Positions 34,222 to 41,823 of a stretch of 64,000 nucleotides of DNA are shown in pieces (positions within the stretch are counted from its first letter, which is position 1; each line of letters begins with the position of its first letter). Where the stretch lies: positions 163,483 to 227,482 of the forward strand of contig NZ_KB899249.1 in assembly GCF_000378105.1 (NCBI RefSeq), read 5' to 3'. Under the pieces are notes generated by a model. It saw nothing but the letters and a program-made list of their open reading frames with translations, was not told where the DNA came from and made no database searches. Position numbers and translations under genes: made by a program. This stretch comes from Rubritalea marina DSM 17716 (GTDB lineage Bacteria; Verrucomicrobiota; Verrucomicrobiia; Verrucomicrobiales; Akkermansiaceae).

Positions 34222-35055
34222 ATGAAAGCCCTTCCAACTCGTCCGAACCGTAAACTTGTAAGCTTCATTGTCCCAGCAATGAACGAACCCAACGCACTCG
34301 AGACGTTGTACAAACAGGTTCGCCAAGTGATGCGTGCTACTTCGTACAACTGGGAAATCATTTTTATCGACGAGGGATCCACTGACCGCACATGGGAGTT
34401 CATGGTGGACCTCGCATTCCGTGACTCAGGTCACGTTTCATCTTACAAATTACCAGGCAATCACGGGAAAGCTGATGCCCTCGCACTTGGATACAAAGTA
34501 GCGGGAGGTGACATTATCTTCACCATGGATGCAGACCTGCAAGACGACCCCAAAGAGATTCCAAGCTTTTTGAATGCGATCGAACAGGGCAGCGATATCG
34601 TGAATGGTCGGGAGACCGAGCGTAGTGAAGCCATTCACAGAGCAGCGCTCAAACAGATTTGTAATACAATGCTTAATTTAATGACTGGCGCGAAGCTCAG
34701 CGACCATACTTGTAGTTACAAGGCTTGTACTCGGGAGGTAATCAAGTCTTTGCCACAAGATGGTGATGTTCAAGCAATGGTAACTACCATCGCAACGATT
34801 CAGGGGTTCAAAGCCACTGAAATCGAAATCAAGCATCACGCTCGAAAGTATGATGTGAACAGCAAGCGAGCTGAGCGCTTAGTCATTGGAGCATTTCAGA
34901 CTTTCACTACTGCAATCCGTCAAGCATTCCACGCTGACGAGCAGTTCGAACGCAGCTTCCTCGTAGAGGCTAGCGTCAATGGTAATCCGAGTGACCCGTT
35001 CATCAGGATACACCACCATGCTGGTGTCGGAGCTGGGAAGCTAGGAGCTGCCTGA
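34222..35055 (+). CDS. GT2-family glycosyltransferase, copy 2
   Basis: 277 residues, soluble, family 2 (GT-A fold, dolichol-phosphate-mannose-synthase-like). Motifs: SFIVPAMNEPNALETLY, FIDEGSTDRTW (the second Asp of DDGS is Glu51), HGKADALALGYKVAGGDIIFTMDADLQDDP with D103-A-D105 intact, GRETERSEAIHR, and SDHTCSYKACTREVIKSLP. It should transfer a sugar from a nucleotide-sugar donor, but acceptor and sugar are unknown; without membrane helices it may work on a soluble or peripheral acceptor. It is a duplicate of the preceding glycosyltransferase, with matching promoter and hairpin. A DEGS in place of DDGS is uncommon and may alter nucleotide binding. Confidence 0.9.
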   Translation: MKALPTRPNRKLVSFIVPAMNEPNALETLYKQVRQVMRATSYNWEIIFIDEGSTDRTWEFMVDLAFRDSGHVSSYKLPGNHGKADALALGYKVAGGDIIFTMDADLQDDPKEIPSFLNAIEQGSDIVNGRETERSEAIHRAALKQICNTMLNLMTGAKLSDHTCSYKACTREVIKSLPQDGDVQAMVTTIATIQGFKATEIEIKHHARKYDVNSKRAERLVIGAFQTFTTAIRQAFHADEQFERSFLVEASVNGNPSDPFIRIHHHAGVGAGKLGAA

Positions 35056-35072
35056 CACACTCACCCCACCGA

Positions 35073-35123
35073 TCACAACCGGGGTGTTTTCCCCTTACCT
35101 TTAGTATTACACCCCGGTTGTGA
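35073..35123. repeat. Perfect 15-bp inverted repeat after glycosyltransferase copy 2
   Basis: Same arms as at 33789 (TCACAACCGGGGTGT, 35073-35087, with 35109-35123) around a different 21-base loop. The flanking CACCCCACC is also shared, and the loop has diverged while the arms are fixed, so the stem is under constraint. It sits between convergent genes and may serve both. Confidence 0.8.
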
Positions 35124-35187
35124 GACCCACCCCAAGTCAAAGAATCTCTCTAAACTTTGAGCCATGCGATGGGAGATGGATGATCAA

Positions 35188-36657
35188 TTAGGCCAGGATC
35201 TTGCGTATCACGTGGCCGTGGACATCTGTCAGTCGAATATCACGTCCGGAGAATCGGTATGTGAGCTTTTTGTGATCGATTCCTAATTGATGAAGTATGG
35301 TGGCGTGTAGGTCATGGATGTCGACTTTCTTGTCAGCCACGCGATAGCCCCATTCGTCAGTGGAGCCGTAGCTCATGCCGCCTTTGATGCCGCCACCGGC
35401 CATCCACATCGTGAATCCGGAGGGATTGTGATCTCGGCCATTGGCTCCCTGAGCAAATGGTGTGCGGCCAAACTCACCACCCCAAACCACCAAAGTTTCA
35501 TCGAGGAGCCCGCGTCGCTTGAGGTCTTTGAGCAAGCCTGCAATACCTTGGTCGACAGCACCGGCATTGGCCTCATGCCCCTTTTCAAGGCTACCGTGTT
35601 GGTCCCAACGATCCGAGGTGACAGGCGGGCAGGTGAGTTCGATAAATCTCACCCCTCGCTCGACCATGCGACGAGCCAATAAACATTGACGTCCAAAAGT
35701 GGCGGCGCCTTCGCGCTTGGAGTCGAAGCCATAGAGCTCCTTACATTCCTCAGTTTCTTGACCAAAATCAAGAAGCTCTGGCACTGCTGATTGCATGCGG
35801 AATGCCATTTCGTAGTTCTGAATGGCTGAATCGATGGCATCCACTTGTCCGCCCAAGCTTTCTGAATATGCAGCATCTACTGCTGAGATCAGATCGAGTT
35901 TCTTGGTCTGTAAGGAAGCAATTTTCTCTACTGGGTTGATATTGGAAAGGTAGGGAGCGCTAGGCGCAAAAATGTTGCCTTGGTAGGTGGCGGGTAGAAA
36001 CCCGGAACCAAAGCAATCGACACCGCCTGGGGGAATGAGTCCTCCATTGAGAACGACGAACCCTGGGAGGTCTTGATTTAGGCTACCTAGGCCATAGCCA
36101 ACCCAAGCACCCATCGATGGGCGGCCTTGGAGACCGTGTCCCGAGTGGAGAAAATAGTTTGCCTGTGTGTGCTCGGGGAATTTGGCGACCATGGAGTTGA
36201 TGACGCAGAGGTCATCCGCCATTTCGGCGACTTTTGGGAACAATTCTGAAACCCAGAGTCCACTCTGACCGTGCTGTTGGAATTCCCATGGGGAGCCGTA
36301 GATTGTTCCGTTGTTACCAAATTGGGTGGCATCAATTTTACCGATGACCTTAGCTGGATCTTGACCGTGATACTTCCTGAGAAGCGGTTTGTAATCAAAG
36401 GTATCTACCTGTGAGGGACCACCGTCCATATAGAGGAAGATCACTGACTTCGCTTTTGCTGGAAGGTTGCCTGGGCGAGGTATCATGTCCCGGCGTCCTT
36501 GACCGACGATGGGCTCATCTGCTTGGCCGAGGACATTCCCAAAGGCTTTGTCTGACAATAAACTTGTGAGTGCTAGTCCTCCAAAGCCGTTAGCGCATTT
36601 CGCCAACATGTCGCGGCGACTCATCATTTGTTTGAAGTTGTTGCAGTGGTGGCTCAT
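35188..36657 (-). CDS. DUF1501 family exported protein
   Basis: 489 residues. The N-terminus has a Tat-like motif (MMSRRDMLAKCANGFGGLALTSLL), so it is probably exported folded. The body shows DUF1501 marks: AKSVIFLYMDGGPSQVDTFDYKP, HTQANYFLHSGHGLQGRPSMGAWVGYGLG, VDQGIAGLLKDLKRRGLLDETLVVWGGEFGRTP and HDLHATILHQLGIDHKKLTYRFSGRD. The family belongs to the alkaline-phosphatase/sulfatase-like superfamily and is very frequent in Planctomycetota and Verrucomicrobiota, next to PSCyt/DUF1549 genes, as here: it begins four bases after that gene's stop codon. Role unknown. Confidence 0.92.
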   Translation of the reverse strand: MSHHCNNFKQMMSRRDMLAKCANGFGGLALTSLLSDKAFGNVLGQADEPIVGQGRRDMIPRPGNLPAKAKSVIFLYMDGGPSQVDTFDYKPLLRKYHGQDPAKVIGKIDATQFGNNGTIYGSPWEFQQHGQSGLWVSELFPKVAEMADDLCVINSMVAKFPEHTQANYFLHSGHGLQGRPSMGAWVGYGLGSLNQDLPGFVVLNGGLIPPGGVDCFGSGFLPATYQGNIFAPSAPYLSNINPVEKIASLQTKKLDLISAVDAAYSESLGGQVDAIDSAIQNYEMAFRMQSAVPELLDFGQETEECKELYGFDSKREGAATFGRQCLLARRMVERGVRFIELTCPPVTSDRWDQHGSLEKGHEANAGAVDQGIAGLLKDLKRRGLLDETLVVWGGEFGRTPFAQGANGRDHNPSGFTMWMAGGGIKGGMSYGSTDEWGYRVADKKVDIHDLHATILHQLGIDHKKLTYRFSGRDIRLTDVHGHVIRKILA

Positions 36658-36661
36658 GGCT

Positions 36662-39600
36662 TTATGGGATGTAGATGAATTCTTTGAGGTTGAAAATGGT
36701 GTGTGCTACTGCAGTCCATCGTTCCTGTGGGCTACCGTGGTGACCGGCCAGGTAATTGAGATACGCTTCCTCCTCTAGCGGTTGAATGGGACGTCCTAGG
36801 GCTAGTTCGAAGGCTAGGTTCAGACGTTCTTGATTGTTTTGTATTTCACCGTGTGAGAGCAGTTTGGTGGCGAAGCGTTCTGAGAGTTGGTGAACGAATG
36901 GATCATTCATCATGATCAGAGCTTGGCTTGGGACGTTAGTCATGTTTCGTCTACCAACGGTGGAGACAGGAGTCGGGCGGTCAAAGGAGAGAAGGAATGG
37001 AGACATGAAATTGCGTCGGACACTGAGGTAGATGCTGCGCCGGTTTTTGCCGTCAATAGTGCCCTGAGCGGGCTTCCCTCTGCCACTCATGAAGGGTGTG
37101 AGGTGGATGTCTACGGGAGGGCCGTAGAGCGTGGCGTCCATGGTGCCAGTGAGCTCGAGCATAGAATCACGGATTACTTCAGCGGTGAGGCGGCGACGAT
37201 TTTGTCTGTGTACCCACTGGTTGGTTGGGTCTTTGGCCTCCGCATCTTGATTCATCGGAACGGACGATTGCTGATAGGTTTCGGTGAGCATGATGGTACG
37301 GATCATTGTCTTGATAGACATGCCATCGCGTACAAATTGATTTGCAAGGTGGTCGAGTAGCTCTGGGTGGCTGGGTTCGTCCCCAAGTACACCAAAGTTG
37401 TCAACTGTGCGTACGATTCCGTGACCGAACAGGTGGTGCCATAGGCGGTTCGTGATGACTCGATAAGTCAAAGAGTTGTCTGGAGATAGGATTTGCTCAG
37501 TGAGGTAACGCCTACCACTCTCATTCGTGTCGAGCTCAGCTGGTGTCTGACCTACGAATGCTTCTAGGTATCGACGTTGTACAGTTTGACCTAGGCTGTG
37601 GTGATTACCTCGAAGGAAGATGGGGCTATCTTTGCCTGTTCCCTCGGCACTGCCGATCATCCACTCAGTGTCAGTTTGCGTCGATTGATTGGCTATCACG
37701 TGGTGCAATGATGATACGGGGAGTTGTCTGTTGTGATAGAGCGTGTTGAGCTTGGTGCCGTGCTCAGTTAAAAAGCTGCTTGGTGAGCTAGGTGGTTGGC
37801 GTACGTTGGTGAGCAGAACTTGGTAAATTTGGAAATGTCCTCGTAGGTTTTGATGGATCTGAGTTTTTAACCCACCCAGGGCAGGGCCTAATACTTTAGA
37901 GTCACTGAACTCGAGGTAAGCGTGATGAATCCCGTCTTGATGGCGCTTGCCGTGCATCCAAGTACCTTCAAGATCAAATGTGACCCAATGGAGACCTTTG
38001 TTGTCCTTGGTGGTGAGTTTTTTCACAAGCTTGCCATAGATCGGGTCACGAATGAGTTTGAAGCCATTGAGTACCAAGTATGCATTGGATTCTGTGCCGT
38101 CGATGAGCACGTGGACATAGCGGTTTTTGACGGGGAATGTAGGGCTGCGTAGAATCAATTCGTGATTGAGGCCTAGCTTACGTGTGTCGATGCCTGCGGC
38201 GCTGCTTTGGATAAGCTTGGGACCTTGAGGAGAATCATAGGCTAGGTATTCATTCGCTTCGACGACGAGTGATCTTGGGGGCAAGCTATCCGTGCTCCAT
38301 CCTTTGTCATCATTGGGCGTAGGAAGTGCAAGCTCGGTCGCTTGTGGACCTGACGCTGGGATGCTTTTAGCTGGGTCAAGTGGGGGAGATGGATGGGTGC
38401 CGAGTTTGTTGATATCGATGTTGAGTTGCTTTTGAGCTTTCAAAATCGACTGGACTTCACTCTCTAGGAGTTCTGGGGACTTCGTGGGGTTAAGTCCATA
38501 GCGTGTGCTTTCGAAGATCCCATAGAGGGCATGGTAGTCGGCGTGGGAGATTGCGTCGAACTTGTGATCGTGGCATTTAGCGCAGGCGATTGTCAGGCTT
38601 TGAAACGTCTTACTGACGACATCGATTTTGTTGTCGATACGTAGTGCTTCAGCTCCCTTGGAGTCTACGGGGCTGTGGGTTTGGTCACCCAACCAAATGC
38701 CGGCGGTGCCGATGATTGATTCGTTGGTGCCTGAGGCTTGATCGATGCGTGGTTGTTCGATGATGTCACCCATGAGGTGCTCGCGAACGAGTTGATCGTA
38801 GGGAATGTCTTGGTTGAATGCACGGATCAGGTAGTCGCGGTATTTCCAGGCGTTGTGGATGCTGAAGTCGAATTCGTGACCATAACTTTCTGCGTAACGC
38901 ATCAAGTCCAACCAATGCTGAGCCCACTTTTCACCAAAAGCAGGTTTGCTCATGAAGCGATCGATGAGAGAGGCTAGGGCCTCTGGGGTGTCATCAGTAA
39001 GAAAAGAATCGATCTCACTGGGAGTGGGGGGGAGGCCAGTGAGGTCGTAGCTGACGCGTCTTACGAGTTCACGCTTGCTCGCTTTAGGGCTCGGGGTGAG
39101 TTCGTGTTCACGTAGTTTAGCGTCGATCCACTGGTCGATTGCATTGGTGTTGTATTGCGGGTTGGGTGAGCTAGGGGCCTGATGGTTTTGAACGGGTTGC
39201 CAGCACCAGTGGGCATCGCGTCTTGCTTCTAGGTCGAACTTTTCAACCTCAGGTAACTTCGCATTTGCGGCGAGCGGGGGAGCATATGCTTGGTATTCAT
39301 TAATCCATGTTTCCAGGGTGGCGATGTCTTGGTCAGGTAGACGCTTTTTTGGTGGCATGGAGAGTTCTGCTGACTCTTGGTGCACTGCTTGAATGATCAG
39401 GCTTTGTTTGGCTTTTCCTGCGATCAGGGCTGGTCCACTGATACCTCCTCGGAGAATACCTTCCCAGCTATCTAGAAATAGATGCGCCTCACCTTTGCCA
39501 TCACTCATCGAGTGACAGCTGAAACAATACTTTTCTAAGATTGGTTCCACTTGTTTGTGGTAGAACGCCTTTGAATCATCACTCAATTCAGCAGAGCCAG

Positions 39601-39712
39601 ATTCAGCCCAAGCTGCACCCATGAGACTCAGGCTGACAATGCATGCCCACGTCGTGGGTATCATGGCATTGGCTGACTTCTGCTGAATTGAGTGATGATT
39701 CGGAAATTGCAT
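36662..39712 (-). CDS. Planctomycete-type cytochrome c, DUF1549 and DUF1553 (PSD1) protein
   Basis: 1016 residues from ATG 39712; an internal ATG at 39664 (MIPTTWACIVSLSLMGAAWA) gives a shorter signal peptide. Domains in order: PSCyt1 with one haem c site, YCFSCH, near residue 64; PSCyt2/DUF1549 (VRRVSYDLTGLPPTPSEIDSFL, EKWAQHWLDLMRYAESYGH, CAKCHDHKFDAISHADYHALYGIF, which has a second CxxCH); a beta-rich insert; and PSD1/DUF1553 (NSLTYRVITNRLWHHLFGHGIVRTVDNFGVLG, RRLTAEVIRDSMLELTG). The function is unsettled; such proteins are thought to act in the periplasm, often with sulfatases. It forms an operon with the DUF1501 gene and is divergent from an AraC-type gene, with an operator-like element at 39757. 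Confidence 0.93.
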   Translation of the reverse strand: MQFPNHHSIQQKSANAMIPTTWACIVSLSLMGAAWAESGSAELSDDSKAFYHKQVEPILEKYCFSCHSMSDGKGEAHLFLDSWEGILRGGISGPALIAGKAKQSLIIQAVHQESAELSMPPKKRLPDQDIATLETWINEYQAYAPPLAANAKLPEVEKFDLEARRDAHWCWQPVQNHQAPSSPNPQYNTNAIDQWIDAKLREHELTPSPKASKRELVRRVSYDLTGLPPTPSEIDSFLTDDTPEALASLIDRFMSKPAFGEKWAQHWLDLMRYAESYGHEFDFSIHNAWKYRDYLIRAFNQDIPYDQLVREHLMGDIIEQPRIDQASGTNESIIGTAGIWLGDQTHSPVDSKGAEALRIDNKIDVVSKTFQSLTIACAKCHDHKFDAISHADYHALYGIFESTRYGLNPTKSPELLESEVQSILKAQKQLNIDINKLGTHPSPPLDPAKSIPASGPQATELALPTPNDDKGWSTDSLPPRSLVVEANEYLAYDSPQGPKLIQSSAAGIDTRKLGLNHELILRSPTFPVKNRYVHVLIDGTESNAYLVLNGFKLIRDPIYGKLVKKLTTKDNKGLHWVTFDLEGTWMHGKRHQDGIHHAYLEFSDSKVLGPALGGLKTQIHQNLRGHFQIYQVLLTNVRQPPSSPSSFLTEHGTKLNTLYHNRQLPVSSLHHVIANQSTQTDTEWMIGSAEGTGKDSPIFLRGNHHSLGQTVQRRYLEAFVGQTPAELDTNESGRRYLTEQILSPDNSLTYRVITNRLWHHLFGHGIVRTVDNFGVLGDEPSHPELLDHLANQFVRDGMSIKTMIRTIMLTETYQQSSVPMNQDAEAKDPTNQWVHRQNRRRLTAEVIRDSMLELTGTMDATLYGPPVDIHLTPFMSGRGKPAQGTIDGKNRRSIYLSVRRNFMSPFLLSFDRPTPVSTVGRRNMTNVPSQALIMMNDPFVHQLSERFATKLLSHGEIQNNQERLNLAFELALGRPIQPLEEEAYLNYLAGHHGSPQERWTAVAHTIFNLKEFIYIP

Positions 39713-39756
39713 GTGTTTATACTATACTGCGCTTTGAGAGACTTTATGATCAATGA

Positions 39757-39785
39757 TGTTCACCAAAGTATACTCGATATTCACA
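39757..39785. promoter_or_regulatory. Direct-repeat operator candidate, copy A
   Basis: Two TTCAC boxes (39759-39763 and 39780-39784) are 21 bases apart, two helical turns, in the gap between the PSD1 gene and the AraC-type gene. The 29-base element matches copy B (41736-41764) at 21 positions. Direct repeats two turns apart are typical of AraC-family sites. Confidence 0.6.
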
Positions 39786-39838
39786 TTTTGTGGTAAAATG
39801 ATAGAGAGTATGAGGTACTTTTGTATTAAAGGTAATCT

Positions 39839-40699
39839 ATGGCAAAAGCACAACTCGTCCACCTACAACATCTAGAAAATCGTCTTTTCGAGTATAAAAT
39901 CGATCAGGATATGTGGCCTGTGTACCATTTTCATCCTGAGATGGACTTATTATTGGTACTCAAGAACACAGGAACTTTCATTTCTGGAGATTATATGGGG
40001 ACAATGGAGCCAGGTACATTGATTTTGAATGGCCCGGGGATTCCACATGCTTTGAGACCGGTAGAAGAGGATGAAGGTGACTCGGATCGTCCGTCGGTTG
40101 TTGTGTTGCATTTCTCGTATGACACCTTGCTCTCATCATTGTTGCATTATGAGGAGATGATGGAAGTCAGGAAGTGGTTTGAAGATGCTTCGCGGGGTTA
40201 TGAATTTAAAGGGCTCACTCGCAAGAAACTTGCAGAGATGATGATCAGCATGCAGGGGAAATCTGAAGTCCAGCAATTTGCTATTTTTATTCAAATGATG
40301 GAGGTGATGGCTAACAGTGAGGAGCTCGTACCATTGGCTAGTGAGGGGTTTTCTCCAACGGCGCGTCAGGGGCATATGAAACGCGCGAACCGTGTCTTTG
40401 ATTACTTGCATCAAGAATTTCGAGACCCGCTAACTTTGGCTCAGGTGGCGGAAGTGGCCTGCATGAGTCCGAAAGCATTTTGTCGCTTTTTTAAGTCTAT
40501 AACTGGCATGACGCTGGTGCAGTACATCAATCACCTTCGTATTGCTGAAGCTGGTCGCTTGCTGGCTGAGACTGAGCTTGGAATATTGGATATTGCTTTA
40601 GAATGCGGTTACCGAAGTACTGCGCACTTCAATAAGAAGTTCCGTGAATTAAAAGAAGACTCGCCAAGTCAGTACCGCAAAAAAATGCAGCTGCTTTAG
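39839..40699 (+). CDS. AraC-family transcription regulator with cupin sensor domain
   Basis: 286 residues from ATG 39839. The N-terminal half is a cupin (VYHFHPEMDLLLVLKNTGTFISGDYMGTMEPGTLILNGPGIPHALRP) that would bind a small ligand, often a sugar. The C-terminal third has the two AraC helix-turn-helix units (DPLTLAQVAEVACMSPKAFCRFFKSITGMTLVQYINHLRI and ILDIALECGYRSTAHFNKKFRELKEDSPSQYRKK). It is divergently placed to the PSD1-DUF1501 pair, the usual layout of a local regulator. The shared element at 39757 and 41736 suggests it also controls the beta-propeller gene at 40770. Ligand unknown. Confidence 0.93.
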   Translation: MAKAQLVHLQHLENRLFEYKIDQDMWPVYHFHPEMDLLLVLKNTGTFISGDYMGTMEPGTLILNGPGIPHALRPVEEDEGDSDRPSVVVLHFSYDTLLSSLLHYEEMMEVRKWFEDASRGYEFKGLTRKKLAEMMISMQGKSEVQQFAIFIQMMEVMANSEELVPLASEGFSPTARQGHMKRANRVFDYLHQEFRDPLTLAQVAEVACMSPKAFCRFFKSITGMTLVQYINHLRIAEAGRLLAETELGILDIALECGYRSTAHFNKKFRELKEDSPSQYRKKMQLL

Positions 40700-40769
40700 C
40701 GAGCCTTCAAGTGGAGATGGGTTGTGGGCAACTTAGGGAGAGACCAATGTTGGCCTCCCCCCAAGGAAC

Positions 40770-41693
40770 TCATTTTAATGTAGTGTTGGTGGTTTCTTTG
40801 TTGGTGGAAATGACGTGGATTTCGTGAGCTTGAACACCCGGGTGGTAAAATTCCCAGACGACCTCTCTCGATGGAGTGACTTCAATAATCTTGGGTTTAC
40901 TGCCGTCATGCTGCCCGAAGCTACTGATGATGGTGTTGCCGTTATCAAGGCGCTGAGCCCCGCAAGGGTCAGCGAGTTGCGCGCTGGAGTTTTCGTTGTC
41001 TAGCTTCCAAACGACTTCGCCTGACGGGTTGAACTCAACCACCTTATTGCCATGGGTGAGGGTGCTTAGTGTGTTGCCATTGTCTAGTCTGATGGCGGTG
41101 AATGGCCAGTTTTTCGCTGCTTTGCCACCGAGAGCTTCGGTGTCGGTTTTGATTGTTTTCACCACTGAACCGTCTGGCTTGTACTCTTTGATCGCGAAGG
41201 CGAGTAGGTGTGGGACGAGGTAGTTGCCGTTACCGAGTTTACGAGCCATGCGTGTTTGCATGTGTGAGTTATCTGTTTCTGGCTGTAAGGGCACGGTGAT
41301 CGCAATCTTGCCTTCTGAGTCGATTTCTAAAAGTTGTGGTTTCTTGCCGCACTCCACCACGAGTGTGTTGCCATTCTTGAGTGGCTGGGCAGTGCTGAGT
41401 TCTGCATTTTCAGGGCTGAGTGTGTAGATCGTCTTGAAGCTGCCATCAGCTTGATACTCACGCACGTCCTTTAGGTTGCAGATAAGCACGTTACCATTTT
41501 CTAAAACAAAACCATCACGTGAGCGTCCAGTAGTTTGCCATTTGATGTGACTATCCTCATCGACGATAGCGGTTGGATGCCCGGCGATTAGGAAGCTATG
41601 GCGAATTCCTTGGGTACTTTTTTGTTCTCCAAATGGAGCCGCAACAAGCTGGCTGATTCCTAGGGAAAGCATGAAGGCAAATGAACGTGTCAT
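40770..41693 (-). CDS. Secreted beta-propeller protein with NGN repeats
   Basis: 307 residues with a signal peptide (MTRSFAFMLSLGISQLVAAPFG). The body has recurring blade motifs LENGNVLI, LKNGNTLV, LGNGNYLV, LDNGNTLS and LDNGNTII, each followed by a strand and an EVxxxGxVVW-like turn (VVEFNPSGEVVWKLD, IIEVTPSREVVWEF). This matches PQQ-like or arylsulfotransferase-like propellers, which bind ligands in secreted proteins. No catalytic residues can be assigned. It is convergent with the AraC-type gene and preceded by operator copy B. It may belong to the same small regulon as the PSD1-DUF1501 pair. Confidence 0.82.
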   Translation of the reverse strand: MTRSFAFMLSLGISQLVAAPFGEQKSTQGIRHSFLIAGHPTAIVDEDSHIKWQTTGRSRDGFVLENGNVLICNLKDVREYQADGSFKTIYTLSPENAELSTAQPLKNGNTLVVECGKKPQLLEIDSEGKIAITVPLQPETDNSHMQTRMARKLGNGNYLVPHLLAFAIKEYKPDGSVVKTIKTDTEALGGKAAKNWPFTAIRLDNGNTLSTLTHGNKVVEFNPSGEVVWKLDNENSSAQLADPCGAQRLDNGNTIISSFGQHDGSKPKIIEVTPSREVVWEFYHPGVQAHEIHVISTNKETTNTTLK

Positions 41694-41735
41694 GGGCTTA
41701 CCCTAGAAGGATCTCTCCTGAGAGAGCTACCTACA

Positions 41736-41764
41736 TATTCACAACAGTGTGTTCAATATTCACC
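41736..41764. promoter_or_regulatory. Direct-repeat operator candidate, copy B
   Basis: Two TTCAC boxes (41738-41742 and 41759-41763) are again 21 bases apart. Both are preceded by TA or ATA, making ATATTCAC twice. It starts 43 bases upstream of the propeller gene's ATG at 41693 and is 21/29 identical to copy A at 39757. Confidence 0.6.
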
Positions 41765-41823
41765 ATGATAGAAGATGTAGTCTTGTTACAATGGTGTAAA
41801 TCGAGTGTGTCAGTCCCACTGAG

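Noticed and set aside
33789..35123. The two repeated palindromic sequences as a CRISPR remnant
   Set aside because: Only two copies, 1.3 kb apart, each an mRNA 3' hairpin after a paralogous gene; no spacers or cas genes.
40730..40765. GGGAG/CTCCC stem between the convergent AraC-type and propeller genes
   Set aside because: Short stem with internal mismatches and no T-run in either direction.
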